From JAZDFC01 sp043808235 (GTDB taxonomy: Bacteria; Bacteroidota; Ignavibacteria; Ignavibacteriales; Melioribacteraceae), in the NCBI GenBank assembly GCA_043808235.1, contig JAZDFC010000022.1, positions 1 to 36,195 of the forward strand: a stretch of 36,195 nt of DNA, read 5' to 3'. Under the pieces are notes generated by a model. It was not told the DNA's origin. It saw nothing but the letters and a program-made list of their open reading frames with translations, and made no database searches. Position 1 is the first letter of the stretch, and each line of letters opens with the position of its first letter. This document shows positions 17,604 to 25,771 of the stretch, piece after piece. The position numbers and the translations under genes are program-made.

Positions 17604-19818
17604 TCATCTTTCGCGCTATTGAATTAAAATATAAGTCCGAAAGTTTTTCCAAATCAAATTCAAATTGATCGTTAATTTTTAAATTGTTGCCTCCAACTGT
17701 TCCCAATTTATGAAAAGGAATAAAACTCTTTGATGCAATCTCTTCAAATCTTGAAACATCCTCAGGGGCAACTGAAATAATTATTCGCGATTGGGTCTCT
17801 GAAAAAAGTGAAAAATCCGTTCTCGTTTTGATAGGTATGTGAACATCAGCACCAATTTGTTTCTCCTCCTCAATAATACAACATTCGGCAAGCGCAGTAA
17901 GAATACCGCCTTCCGAAACATCGTGCGCAGATTTCAATAACTCGTTTTGTGTCAGTTCATGCATCAGCTTATACAAATCAGATTCTGTCTGCAAATCCAA
18001 ATGTGGCGCATCGCCGGCAACTTTTCCATGAATTACTTTCAAATATTCACTTCCGCCAATTTCTTCGTGATCTTCTCCAAGGATAAAGATAACATCATTT
18101 TCATCTTTGAAATATGAGGTGATGATCATATCAATATTTTCAATTAATCCGAGCATACCAATTACGGGAGTTGGGTAAACCGCATAATCCGGACTTTCAT
18201 TATAGAAACTAACATTGCCGCCGGTAACCGGGGTGTTGAAGTGGCGACATGCATCACCCATTCCTCTAATCGCTTCTTTAAATGTCCAATACATTTCCGG
18301 TTTATATGGATTTCCGAAATTTAGACAGTTCGTAATTGCGAGTGGAACTCCACCCGAGCAAACAACATTTCTTGCTGATTCCGCTACTGCAATCTTTGTC
18401 CCTTCATAAGGATTAAGATAAACATACCTTCCATTGCAATCAGTTTTAATCGCAATTGCTTTTGTAGTATCCTTAATATAAATAACTGCGGCATCGCAGC
18501 CCGGTCCAACAATCGTATTTGTTCTCACCATCGAGTCATATTGTTGATAAACCCATTTTTTAGATGCAATATTAGGTGAAGCAATTAATTTTTCGAGAGT
18601 ATCAACAATACATTCTGGCTCCGGCAAGGAATTAAAATTAATATCCCGAATTTTGGAAAAGTATGCGGGTTCGGCAGAATCCCGATAATAAACCGGCACG
18701 CCTCCGCCCAACGCCAGGTCATACGCTTTCATTTCTGCTTTCCGCTCGCCCTGATAATCGATATATAAAATTCCGTCGTCTGTTACTTCACCAATGGTTG
18801 AGCAATTGAGATCCCATTTTTCAAATGTTTCTTTTACTTTATCTTCGAGTCCTTTTTCGGCTACTACAAGCATGCGTTCCTGGCTTTCAGAAAGCATAAT
18901 TTCGTAAGCTGACATTCCTTTTTCCCTAACGGGGACTTTATCCAAATTAACTTTCATTCCTGAATTTCCATGCGCGCTCATTTCCGAAGTTGAACATGAA
19001 ATACCTGCAGCGCCCATATCCTGGATACCGACGATCCAACCTTTCTTAATTATTTCTAATGAAGCTTCGAGAAGTAATTTTTCAGTAAACGGATCACCAA
19101 CTTGTACCGATGGTCTTTTTGATTCGGATTTTTCTGAGATCTCTTCGGATGCAAAAGTAGCGCCGTGTATTCCATCTCTTCCTGTTGAAGAACCAACGAT
19201 CATTACCGGATTACCTTTACCTTTTGCGGTCGCCGAAGCAACTCTATCGGTGTTTACTATTCCAACCGCCATTGCATTAATCAACGGATTATCTTTATAA
19301 CATTCTTCAAAATAAACTTCACCGGCAACCGTAGGAACCCCAAAGCAATTTCCATAATCGGCTATTCCGCGTACAACGCCATCGAATAAATATCTTGTTC
19401 GCGCATCATCAAGCGTTCCAAACCGAAGTGAGTTTAATGAGGCGATAGGTCGCGCACCCATGGTAAAAATGTCCCTGAGAATTCCGCCCACACCTGTAGC
19501 CGCACCCTGGTAAGGTTCAACTGCCGAAGGATGATTATGACTTTCAATTTTAAATGCAATCGCCAATCCGTCGCCAATATCAACCAAACCGGCATTTTCC
19601 TCACCGGCGCTAACAAGAAGTCTTCCACCGGACCGGGGCAATGTTTTCAATAACGCAATTGAGTTTTTATAACTACAATGTTCACTCCACATCACACTAA
19701 AAATTCCTAACTCGGTAAAGTTAGGCTCACGACCTAATTTCTCGCAAACCCAACCATATTCTTCTTCAGTGAAACCATGTTCAATGGCTAATTTCAAATC
19801 AACTTTTGGCTCTTTCAT
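17590..19818 (-). CDS. purL: Phosphoribosylformylglycinamidine synthase subunit PurL
   Basis: The protein has 742 residues, the usual length of the small PurL that works with separate PurQ and PurS. It makes formylglycinamidine ribonucleotide from FGAR, glutamine-derived ammonia and ATP in purine synthesis. Signatures include SVMWSEHCSYKNS near residue 42, IESHNHPSAVEPYQGAATG, GGILRDIFTMGARPIA, QDMGAAGISCSTSEM in the first half, and VVCSGGVPLAITNCLNFGNP, VTGGNVSFYNE and SAHDVSEGGILTAL in the second. Both AIRS-like halves are complete. It is the first gene of a five-gene unit, and a repeat-rich island lies directly upstream. No purQ or purS is present in the window. No purine riboswitch was recognised upstream. 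Confidence 0.97.
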   Translation of the reverse strand: MKEPKVDLKLAIEHGFTEEEYGWVCEKLGREPNFTELGIFSVMWSEHCSYKNSIALLKTLPRSGGRLLVSAGEENAGLVDIGDGLAIAFKIESHNHPSAVEPYQGAATGVGGILRDIFTMGARPIASLNSLRFGTLDDARTRYLFDGVVRGIADYGNCFGVPTVAGEVYFEECYKDNPLINAMAVGIVNTDRVASATAKGKGNPVMIVGSSTGRDGIHGATFASEEISEKSESKRPSVQVGDPFTEKLLLEASLEIIKKGWIVGIQDMGAAGISCSTSEMSAHGNSGMKVNLDKVPVREKGMSAYEIMLSESQERMLVVAEKGLEDKVKETFEKWDLNCSTIGEVTDDGILYIDYQGERKAEMKAYDLALGGGVPVYYRDSAEPAYFSKIRDINFNSLPEPECIVDTLEKLIASPNIASKKWVYQQYDSMVRTNTIVGPGCDAAVIYIKDTTKAIAIKTDCNGRYVYLNPYEGTKIAVAESARNVVCSGGVPLAITNCLNFGNPYKPEMYWTFKEAIRGMGDACRHFNTPVTGGNVSFYNESPDYAVYPTPVIGMLGLIENIDMIITSYFKDENDVIFILGEDHEEIGGSEYLKVIHGKVAGDAPHLDLQTESDLYKLMHELTQNELLKSAHDVSEGGILTALAECCIIEEEKQIGADVHIPIKTRTDFSLFSETQSRIIISVAPEDVSRFEEIASKSFIPFHKLGTVGGNNLKINDQFEFDLEKLSDLYFNSIARKMNESV

Positions 19819-19900
19819 AATTTTCCGTCTGGTTAAAATTTATAGGGGAAATATAATACATTTTAGAAATAGAGGCTGAGTGAAATAATAACATATGAAA

Positions 19901-19925
19901 TGGAAGATGGAAGATGGAAAATGGG
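19901..19925 (-). repeat. Inverted copy of the heptamer array end
   Basis: The plus strand reads TGGAAGA twice, then TGGAAAA and TGGG. Its reverse complement matches 20344-20368 at 22 of 25 positions. The two copies therefore flank about 420 bases as imperfect inverted repeats. Confidence 0.7.
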
Positions 19926-20026
19926 TAAAAACTACCCAGACTATTTTGACATATAAACAAAAAAATTGTTCGCGATACAATAAATGATATAAAAGTTTTT
20001 GTTCGTAAAGGGGGGAAATAGTTACC

Positions 20027-20043
20027 CGACCACGGAGTGGTCG
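20027..20043. repeat. Perfect hairpin CGACCAC-GGA-GTGGTCG
   Basis: A 7-base perfect stem with a 3-base loop, followed by AATATCTATAACACCGGG. It has no T-run, so it is unlike a terminator. I think similar hairpin-plus-spacer elements recur in intergenic regions of related genomes, which suggests a REP-like element, but this is from memory. Confidence 0.5.
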
Positions 20044-20076
20044 AATATCTATAACACCGGGAATGAGAAATATCGG

Positions 20077-20093
20077 CGATGCTGAAAGCATCG
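20077..20093. repeat. Perfect hairpin CGATGC-TGAAA-GCATCG
   Basis: A 6-base perfect stem with a TGAAA loop, 33 bases after the previous hairpin and probably part of the same element. A TTTTTT run follows 6 bases after the stem end (about 20102), so it could also act as a weak plus-strand terminator, though no plus-strand gene precedes it. Confidence 0.45.
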
Positions 20094-20200
20094 AAGTTGC
20101 TTTTTTATAAATGTGTAGAAAACAGGAAAAAGCGACCAATTGCAAATTATAGTATTTGCGCTTAAGTTTTTGTTTTTTGTGTCAAGATATATTAAATTAT

Positions 20201-20361
<161 letters not shown>

Positions 20362-20463
20362 TCTTACATTGCGGCTTGCCGCGCTAAGTGTATTCCAAAC
20401 ACGAAATATCCCGCCCGCATCTCCTATCTTAACTTAAATTTACTGAGCGTAATACCAACTCAA

Positions 20464-22749
20464 TTAGCTCGAAGAAAATTTTTCCGCAACTTTATTATTC
20501 AAAACATACAGACACACTTGAATTGCGCCTTCTTTAGAATACTTGAATTTTTTTATTAGGTTTGTAATTAAAAATCTCACTTGCTCTTTTGTTTTGTTAT
20601 CAAAAACTTCGAATTTGGGCGTGCCATATTCTTTTAACGCATTTTCAAATGAAGTGTACTGTAAAAACGGCTGGAAGATATGTTCGCGTAAATTTTTCAT
20701 GTATGAACCATAAAGATCTTTGAATATTACCGTATCGGTAACATGTAAATCCGAAACCTGCATTTCCTGCAAATTGATTGTGAACTTTGACGAAAGTTCG
20801 GAGCGGAATTTTTTTCTTTCAGATTCGGTTGCCGTTTTCTTTAATAAATGCTGCTCAAATGAATTATAAAATTGATCGTTAATTTCGATGTTCTCCTGTG
20901 TATAAGGGCATAAAAGTTTTTCACCGGCATCATAACTTAATGCAAAAAGATAATTCTGTATATCTCTACTTATGCGCTCTTCATTTTGTTGGAATAATGA
21001 TTTTTTAATCTGCTGCATTACGTTGTAATCATACAGATGAATAATCGAATTTATAAATCCTCTTGGAATTTTAGATGAGTACTGATCATTTTGATCAAAA
21101 AAATCCGTTATATGATCCATAGTAATTAATATATGCTGTTTCTGTCCGTCCGTTTCTAAAAATTTCTTTCTTACTTCATTATAAAATTCATCAAATATAT
21201 TGATGGATTCTCTCCCGGAAAAACCACGGCACCCTTCCGACTCGGATTCATCGATAAGTTCACTTCTTATTTCTTTGCTGAAAGATTTTCTATCTTCATC
21301 CGATAAGTAACTTGGAATTTTATTATTGTATATGCTAAGTTTTAGCAGCAATAAATTCTCATCGCAATATTTGTAATATTGCTTCGCATTTTTTATCCAC
21401 TTTCTCAATGCGTCGGATTCGGTATTGAGCCGTGAACTGATTATTATCTTCGCGAAATTATTCAACACTCCCGGTAAAAATCTATTTCGAATTTGAGAAC
21501 CGAAAGCATTACAATATATTTTAACCTCTTCGTTATAATTTAAAATATAGTTTACATTTATTTCCGTAATTCTATCGCGGAAGGATTCTTTGGCCATTAC
21601 TTTATCTCTATCTTCCGGATTCATAAGAGCAATAAAAAGAGAATTTACATTTTCTTCGATGTCTTCAATCTTGTGAACTCCCTCGCTTATAATTCCATGC
21701 AAATCCAAAAATCTTTTTTCGTTCTGTCCTTTAACATCCATAAGAGCGAAAACACCGTTGTTCGTTTTAGCGTAGCGTGAATAAATATATTTTACAAGAG
21801 TACTGTCTTTTAAAATCTTTGTTAAGGATTCCTGTAATGCGGGATTTGAAAATACGATATGTTCCGGTTCTTTATCGCCCGGGTTATAAATACTTATCCC
21901 ATTGCTTAGTCTTCTATCGTAACAAAAACGCTTAGCGAAGATCATGTCGAAGACATCGGCAGGAGAATCTAACTTACTCGATAGCGCAGAATAAATTGAA
22001 TTGCATATTGTGCATGCATTCTTTTTAAATACCCACTCATATTCCTTCTTGTTAAATATTTTTATTTTTTCTTCACCTGTTATAAGAGATTCAAGCAATT
22101 CGGCACGGTGTTCTTTCGGGATTATCAATATCGGATGATCGTGACTCGGGCATGGAATTTCAATCTTTACAGGTTTTGAGGCAATTTTCTTTTGCTTAAC
22201 CTTAGTATAATATTCCTCTAACGCCTCCTTAATTTCAGAAGAAAGATGCGGGCCAAGTTTCGCTTCATCAATCTGCCAAAAAATTTCATAGGTTATTCCT
22301 TGCGGCAGGTACGTGTATTCTTCAAATTTTTGTAAAAGATTATTAAGGAACGTACTCTTGCCGCTGCCTGGAGGTCCGATAAAAACATATATTTTATTTT
22401 GTTGCGAGCCGCCTTTAAATGAATCGGCTAATTTTAAAATACGGTTTGCCAATGGAAGATCTGCGAAGAATGGGGTATCTGTATTTTTTACTAAAAGCTG
22501 CTCGGTGTTAATCGTTTTAAAATTTATATTCTCCGGGTCGTCAGCATATTCATCCTCTTCGGTTATATAATAATAAACCATACTGTTGAAAAGTTGGAAA
22601 ACATTTCTGAAAATCAGCATAGGATCGCTGCTGACTTTTTGTAAAAATTCTTTAAAAGTTATTATGCTGCCGTAATCTCTTTTAATTAATTTTGAATGCA
22701 GCATCTCAAGTGCAAAATCAACATTCACCGGTGTTCTTTTTTTAGACAT
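20464..22749 (-). CDS. Second PrkA-family AAA protein (putative Ser/Thr protein kinase), C-terminal gene of the operon
   Basis: The protein has 761 residues, longer than usual PrkA proteins (about 630-690). A Walker A, GPPGSGKST, lies at 125-132 or so. Next comes a zinc-like pair typical of Bacillus-type PrkA: CPSHDHP at 200-206, IIPKEHR at 209-215 and CTIC at 246-249. Then RRLSNGISIYNPGDKEP (279-294) and sensor-like ALMNPED (374-380) follow. The segment GVFALMDVKG at 332-341, where PrkA proteins have a Walker-B-like Glu pair, appears altered (Ala and Asp). The C-terminal part resembles the PrkA kinase-like domain, including SYDAGEKLLCPYTQENIEINDQF near residue 615. It starts 3 bases after the SpoVR stop. 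Family membership is clear; kinase activity is unproven here. PrkA proteins of other bacteria act as kinases or AAA ATPases in starvation and sporulation. Confidence 0.75.
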   Translation of the reverse strand: MSKKRTPVNVDFALEMLHSKLIKRDYGSIITFKEFLQKVSSDPMLIFRNVFQLFNSMVYYYITEEDEYADDPENINFKTINTEQLLVKNTDTPFFADLPLANRILKLADSFKGGSQQNKIYVFIGPPGSGKSTFLNNLLQKFEEYTYLPQGITYEIFWQIDEAKLGPHLSSEIKEALEEYYTKVKQKKIASKPVKIEIPCPSHDHPILIIPKEHRAELLESLITGEEKIKIFNKKEYEWVFKKNACTICNSIYSALSSKLDSPADVFDMIFAKRFCYDRRLSNGISIYNPGDKEPEHIVFSNPALQESLTKILKDSTLVKYIYSRYAKTNNGVFALMDVKGQNEKRFLDLHGIISEGVHKIEDIEENVNSLFIALMNPEDRDKVMAKESFRDRITEINVNYILNYNEEVKIYCNAFGSQIRNRFLPGVLNNFAKIIISSRLNTESDALRKWIKNAKQYYKYCDENLLLLKLSIYNNKIPSYLSDEDRKSFSKEIRSELIDESESEGCRGFSGRESINIFDEFYNEVRKKFLETDGQKQHILITMDHITDFFDQNDQYSSKIPRGFINSIIHLYDYNVMQQIKKSLFQQNEERISRDIQNYLFALSYDAGEKLLCPYTQENIEINDQFYNSFEQHLLKKTATESERKKFRSELSSKFTINLQEMQVSDLHVTDTVIFKDLYGSYMKNLREHIFQPFLQYTSFENALKEYGTPKFEVFDNKTKEQVRFLITNLIKKFKYSKEGAIQVCLYVLNNKVAEKFSSS

Positions 22750-22752
22750 AAT

Positions 22753-24396
22753 TTAATTGACTTTTTGTTTTGTCACTTTCCGATCTTTAACAGTGTAAAT
22801 AACTTTATTAAATACCGGCTCTATCTTTATATCTGCCGGAACCTTTTGGGAATCGAGCTGTGAAAATTTCCTTTTCATTTCATCGTAATCCAATTCCATT
22901 GTTTCTAACTGAACAGAGTTGCCCCACAGATATTCAATTCCGATAAGAGTACCGGAAATATATTCTCTGTACAATTCTTTATCTTCGAATAAATGGTTGA
23001 GATAAAGAGAGCCGTCTTCTTTTTTATGAAATTTTATATGAGGAGGATGATATAAACTATCGGTTACCATCTGTTTGTAATCGGCAGCTTTACGGCTTTT
23101 AACATAATATTCCCTTGTGTTTTTTTGCGGATTTATTCTTTGTCCAACCACCATCAACTTATGTTTATCAACAAATTCCTGATCGATGAATCTATTTAAA
23201 AAAGTTGAATCGCAGTAATTTGTCCTTATATCAAAAATACAATCCAGTCCTCTATTCGTTTTGAGATCAAATTGTTTCCGCGTCTCAATATCGTTAAGTT
23301 TTTGATATGCGTATGAGAATTTCCCTTGATCCGCCATTTCTTCAATATACATAAATAACCGCCAGCCAATGGCATACGGATTCAGTCCCACTCTTGATAG
23401 TGAAGTTACTTTTGCATTTATTTTTGCGAAAGCAACTTCGTGCCCTCTAATGCGGTCATCAGCCATAAATAATTTTTCGTGCCAGTAACTAGCCCATCCT
23501 TCGTTCATCGTTTTTGTTCTTATCATCGGCGAGAAATACAAAGATGTTTCTCGTATTATTTCTACAATCGATTTCATCCATTCATTTTCTTTATTATTTA
23601 GGAATGGACTTTCTTGCAAAATAAATTGCATTAAGTCGGGATGATTATGGACTGATGACTTTGAATGTGTTTTGAACAATTCCTCGAATTCCGGGTAGTG
23701 CAAGATGATCTCTTCAAAAAAGATTTCATCCTTTGTTTTCGGCGGTTGATCTTCAATTTTATTATAGGTAGCAACTTCTCTAAGAAACTCACGCATCCCT
23801 ACTTTTTTTACTGACTGGAGAAAGTGATAGAAATAATAATCGACCTTTTCCGGAAAGTTGAACATTTCATGAATCGTTTCGCTCTGAGATAGGTTTTCAA
23901 AGTACCCGACTAAATTATCGATACCTTTCGAAAATTCAACCAGATAATCAACCACTCTTCCTTTTTGAGCTCGAAGCCGCGCCACAATCCTTTTTTCCGT
24001 TAATGCTTTTTCTTTAAAATCATAATCCCATGTCTTTTCGAAAAATTTATTGTTCTGAAAGAAATCAATATGGCCAAGTACATGATAAAAAATCATCACG
24101 TTGAGCCAATCGGGATTATTATCATTATAAAATGAAATGACCGGTCTTGTATTAATAACAGTTTCATATGGGTTGTTGGGATAAATCTCATACTCGCCTT
24201 TGCCGTGTAATACTTGAATATCCTGCAGCCAATAATCATACAAAGTAGGGATCATATTTTTGGGAGACAATTCAAGCAAATCTATATTAGTCACATAATA
24301 TTCAAGCGTTTCTTTATCAAATCTCAAACCGGCATCGCGCGCCCGTTCTTTGCAACCTTCCATAATGCTTTTAGTATGTTGATCAACCAGCTTCAT
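22753..24396 (-). CDS. SpoVR-family protein (YcgB-like)
   Basis: The protein has 547 residues, near the usual size. It carries SpoVR family blocks: IYPNNPYETVINTRPVISFY (residues 71-90), HVLGHIDFFQNN (105-116) and MNEGWASYWHEKLF (about 296), then NPYAIGWRLFMYIE, and RTNYCDSTFLNRFIDQEFV. SpoVR is needed for spore cortex formation in Bacillus; in E. coli the homologue YcgB is induced in stationary phase together with YeaG and YeaH. This organism is not a known spore former, so a general starvation or stress role is more likely. The conserved His and Glu blocks could hold a metal. It lies third in the operon, 33 bases after the YeaH-like gene, with a weak ribosome binding site. Confidence 0.88.
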   Translation of the reverse strand: MKLVDQHTKSIMEGCKERARDAGLRFDKETLEYYVTNIDLLELSPKNMIPTLYDYWLQDIQVLHGKGEYEIYPNNPYETVINTRPVISFYNDNNPDWLNVMIFYHVLGHIDFFQNNKFFEKTWDYDFKEKALTEKRIVARLRAQKGRVVDYLVEFSKGIDNLVGYFENLSQSETIHEMFNFPEKVDYYFYHFLQSVKKVGMREFLREVATYNKIEDQPPKTKDEIFFEEIILHYPEFEELFKTHSKSSVHNHPDLMQFILQESPFLNNKENEWMKSIVEIIRETSLYFSPMIRTKTMNEGWASYWHEKLFMADDRIRGHEVAFAKINAKVTSLSRVGLNPYAIGWRLFMYIEEMADQGKFSYAYQKLNDIETRKQFDLKTNRGLDCIFDIRTNYCDSTFLNRFIDQEFVDKHKLMVVGQRINPQKNTREYYVKSRKAADYKQMVTDSLYHPPHIKFHKKEDGSLYLNHLFEDKELYREYISGTLIGIEYLWGNSVQLETMELDYDEMKRKFSQLDSQKVPADIKIEPVFNKVIYTVKDRKVTKQKVN

Positions 24397-24429
24397 AAAA
24401 TTCTATAATATTTTTCTCGATTATTTTTT

Positions 24430-25752
24430 TTAAGCTATCAGCACTTTAATTCCGGAAATTAATCTGTTTTCATCAGCCTCATCGGCTTTAAACGAATCCA
24501 TATGAAGAATATCCGGGTGGTCATCCATCAGTTTCGATTTACGAATATATTTTTCGACAACGGAGTTACTACGCGCTGCCCAGTTATTCTCTGCAATTGT
24601 AATTCCTATTCTACTTGAGTAAACGATCAGCTTCTTTAATTCTTCAATTGATTTATGTCCATCATTTTCGAAATCATCTCCATCGGTACCGTGGAAAACG
24701 TAAATGTTATAATCCCTCGCCAGGTTTTCTTCATTAACTATTTTATTTACGAGTGCAAATCCGGAATATACTTCGGTTCCGCCGGCAACATTCTTGTTAT
24801 AATATGTATAGAAATCGGGGACTTCAACTGCTTCAGTATCGTGAACAATAAACCTGCTTATCACGCGGCGATCGTATTGATAGACTAGCCAGCTATGAAT
24901 ATAAACGTGCTGTGTTACAATAGCCTCAGTTGGTTTACCTTGCATAGAGCCGGAATAATCTCTAACAAAGAATACTATTGCCTGTGATTCGTAATCTTTT
25001 TCGCGGGATAGAATTCTATAAATCCTATCGCGCGGTGCAATAAGAAATTTTGTCGAATCAATTTTCTTTTTTACGTCGATATTACCCAATGCGAGATTGG
25101 TTCGTACAATTCTTTTTAATGTCGATTTTTTATCGAGTAGTTGTCCGTGCCCGCGGTTCAAATCAGTCAAATCATAAATGTAACGGGTAAGAGCTGTTCT
25201 TTTTCCTTTATCTTTTATATTCGGTAATTCAAACTGTTCTGTCAGTATTCTCCCAATTTCAAAAGAATCGGCGCCCATACCATGTTCGCCTTCCTCTCCC
25301 TTACCGGCGCCCTGCCCTTCGCCTTCTCCGGGACGTAAAGGTTCTTCACCAATTACTTCGCCTTCACCTTCATCTCCTGTTCCGCCTGTCGGAGAACCTT
25401 CGCCCAACGCGGGTTCACTTTTCCAATGATAAAATTTTTCTTCGGAGGCTGAGGGAATTATTATACTTTTGTCTTTTCCGTCTTTCGAAGGTTTAACAAG
25501 TTTTCCGAGTCTTACTTTACGAGGGAATCCGTCTTTCTCGCGCAGTTTATCCCTCTCTAAAAGCCTGTCAAGATCAAACAACCGGCCAAGTGCTGAAGAG
25601 CCTGGTTGAAGATTTAGGATATAAGAATAATCATCGTAATCGTAAATCTCCAAATAGTCCTTCTTCGTAAAACGAAAGTGATCAAGAGTATTATTCTGTT
25701 CGTTTTTATAAGGAATCTCTGTCTTTGTATTATCTGTTTCTTCATCCTTCAT
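24430..25752 (-). CDS. YeaH-like DUF444 protein with VWA-type metal site
   Basis: The protein has 440 residues. The N-terminus (1-110) is charged, with DHFRFTKKDY typical of the family. Residues 115-160 are a Gly/Glu-rich linker. The C-terminal half has a von Willebrand A-like fold with an intact MIDAS: DYSGSM (Asp265, Ser267, Ser269), GGT (Thr326) and GTDGDD (355-360). DUF444 proteins are almost always encoded beside PrkA; in E. coli YeaH partners with the kinase YeaG in the nitrogen-starvation and stationary-phase response. A role as partner or substrate adaptor of the PrkA ATPases is the best inference. It starts 19 bases after the first PrkA gene, with no clear ribosome binding site, which suggests coupling. 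Confidence 0.9.
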   Translation of the reverse strand: MKDEETDNTKTEIPYKNEQNNTLDHFRFTKKDYLEIYDYDDYSYILNLQPGSSALGRLFDLDRLLERDKLREKDGFPRKVRLGKLVKPSKDGKDKSIIIPSASEEKFYHWKSEPALGEGSPTGGTGDEGEGEVIGEEPLRPGEGEGQGAGKGEEGEHGMGADSFEIGRILTEQFELPNIKDKGKRTALTRYIYDLTDLNRGHGQLLDKKSTLKRIVRTNLALGNIDVKKKIDSTKFLIAPRDRIYRILSREKDYESQAIVFFVRDYSGSMQGKPTEAIVTQHVYIHSWLVYQYDRRVISRFIVHDTEAVEVPDFYTYYNKNVAGGTEVYSGFALVNKIVNEENLARDYNIYVFHGTDGDDFENDGHKSIEELKKLIVYSSRIGITIAENNWAARSNSVVEKYIRKSKLMDDHPDILHMDSFKADEADENRLISGIKVLIA

Positions 25753-25771
25753 AACAAAACCGTCCGGTTAA

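Noticed and set aside
19819..20000. Purine riboswitch before purL
   Set aside because: No conserved purine-riboswitch core or matching stems were seen; the sequence is AT-rich and partly repeat-derived.
22753..24396. Evidence of sporulation from the SpoVR and PrkA names
   Set aside because: Both families are widespread in non-sporulating bacteria, and no other sporulation gene is in the window.
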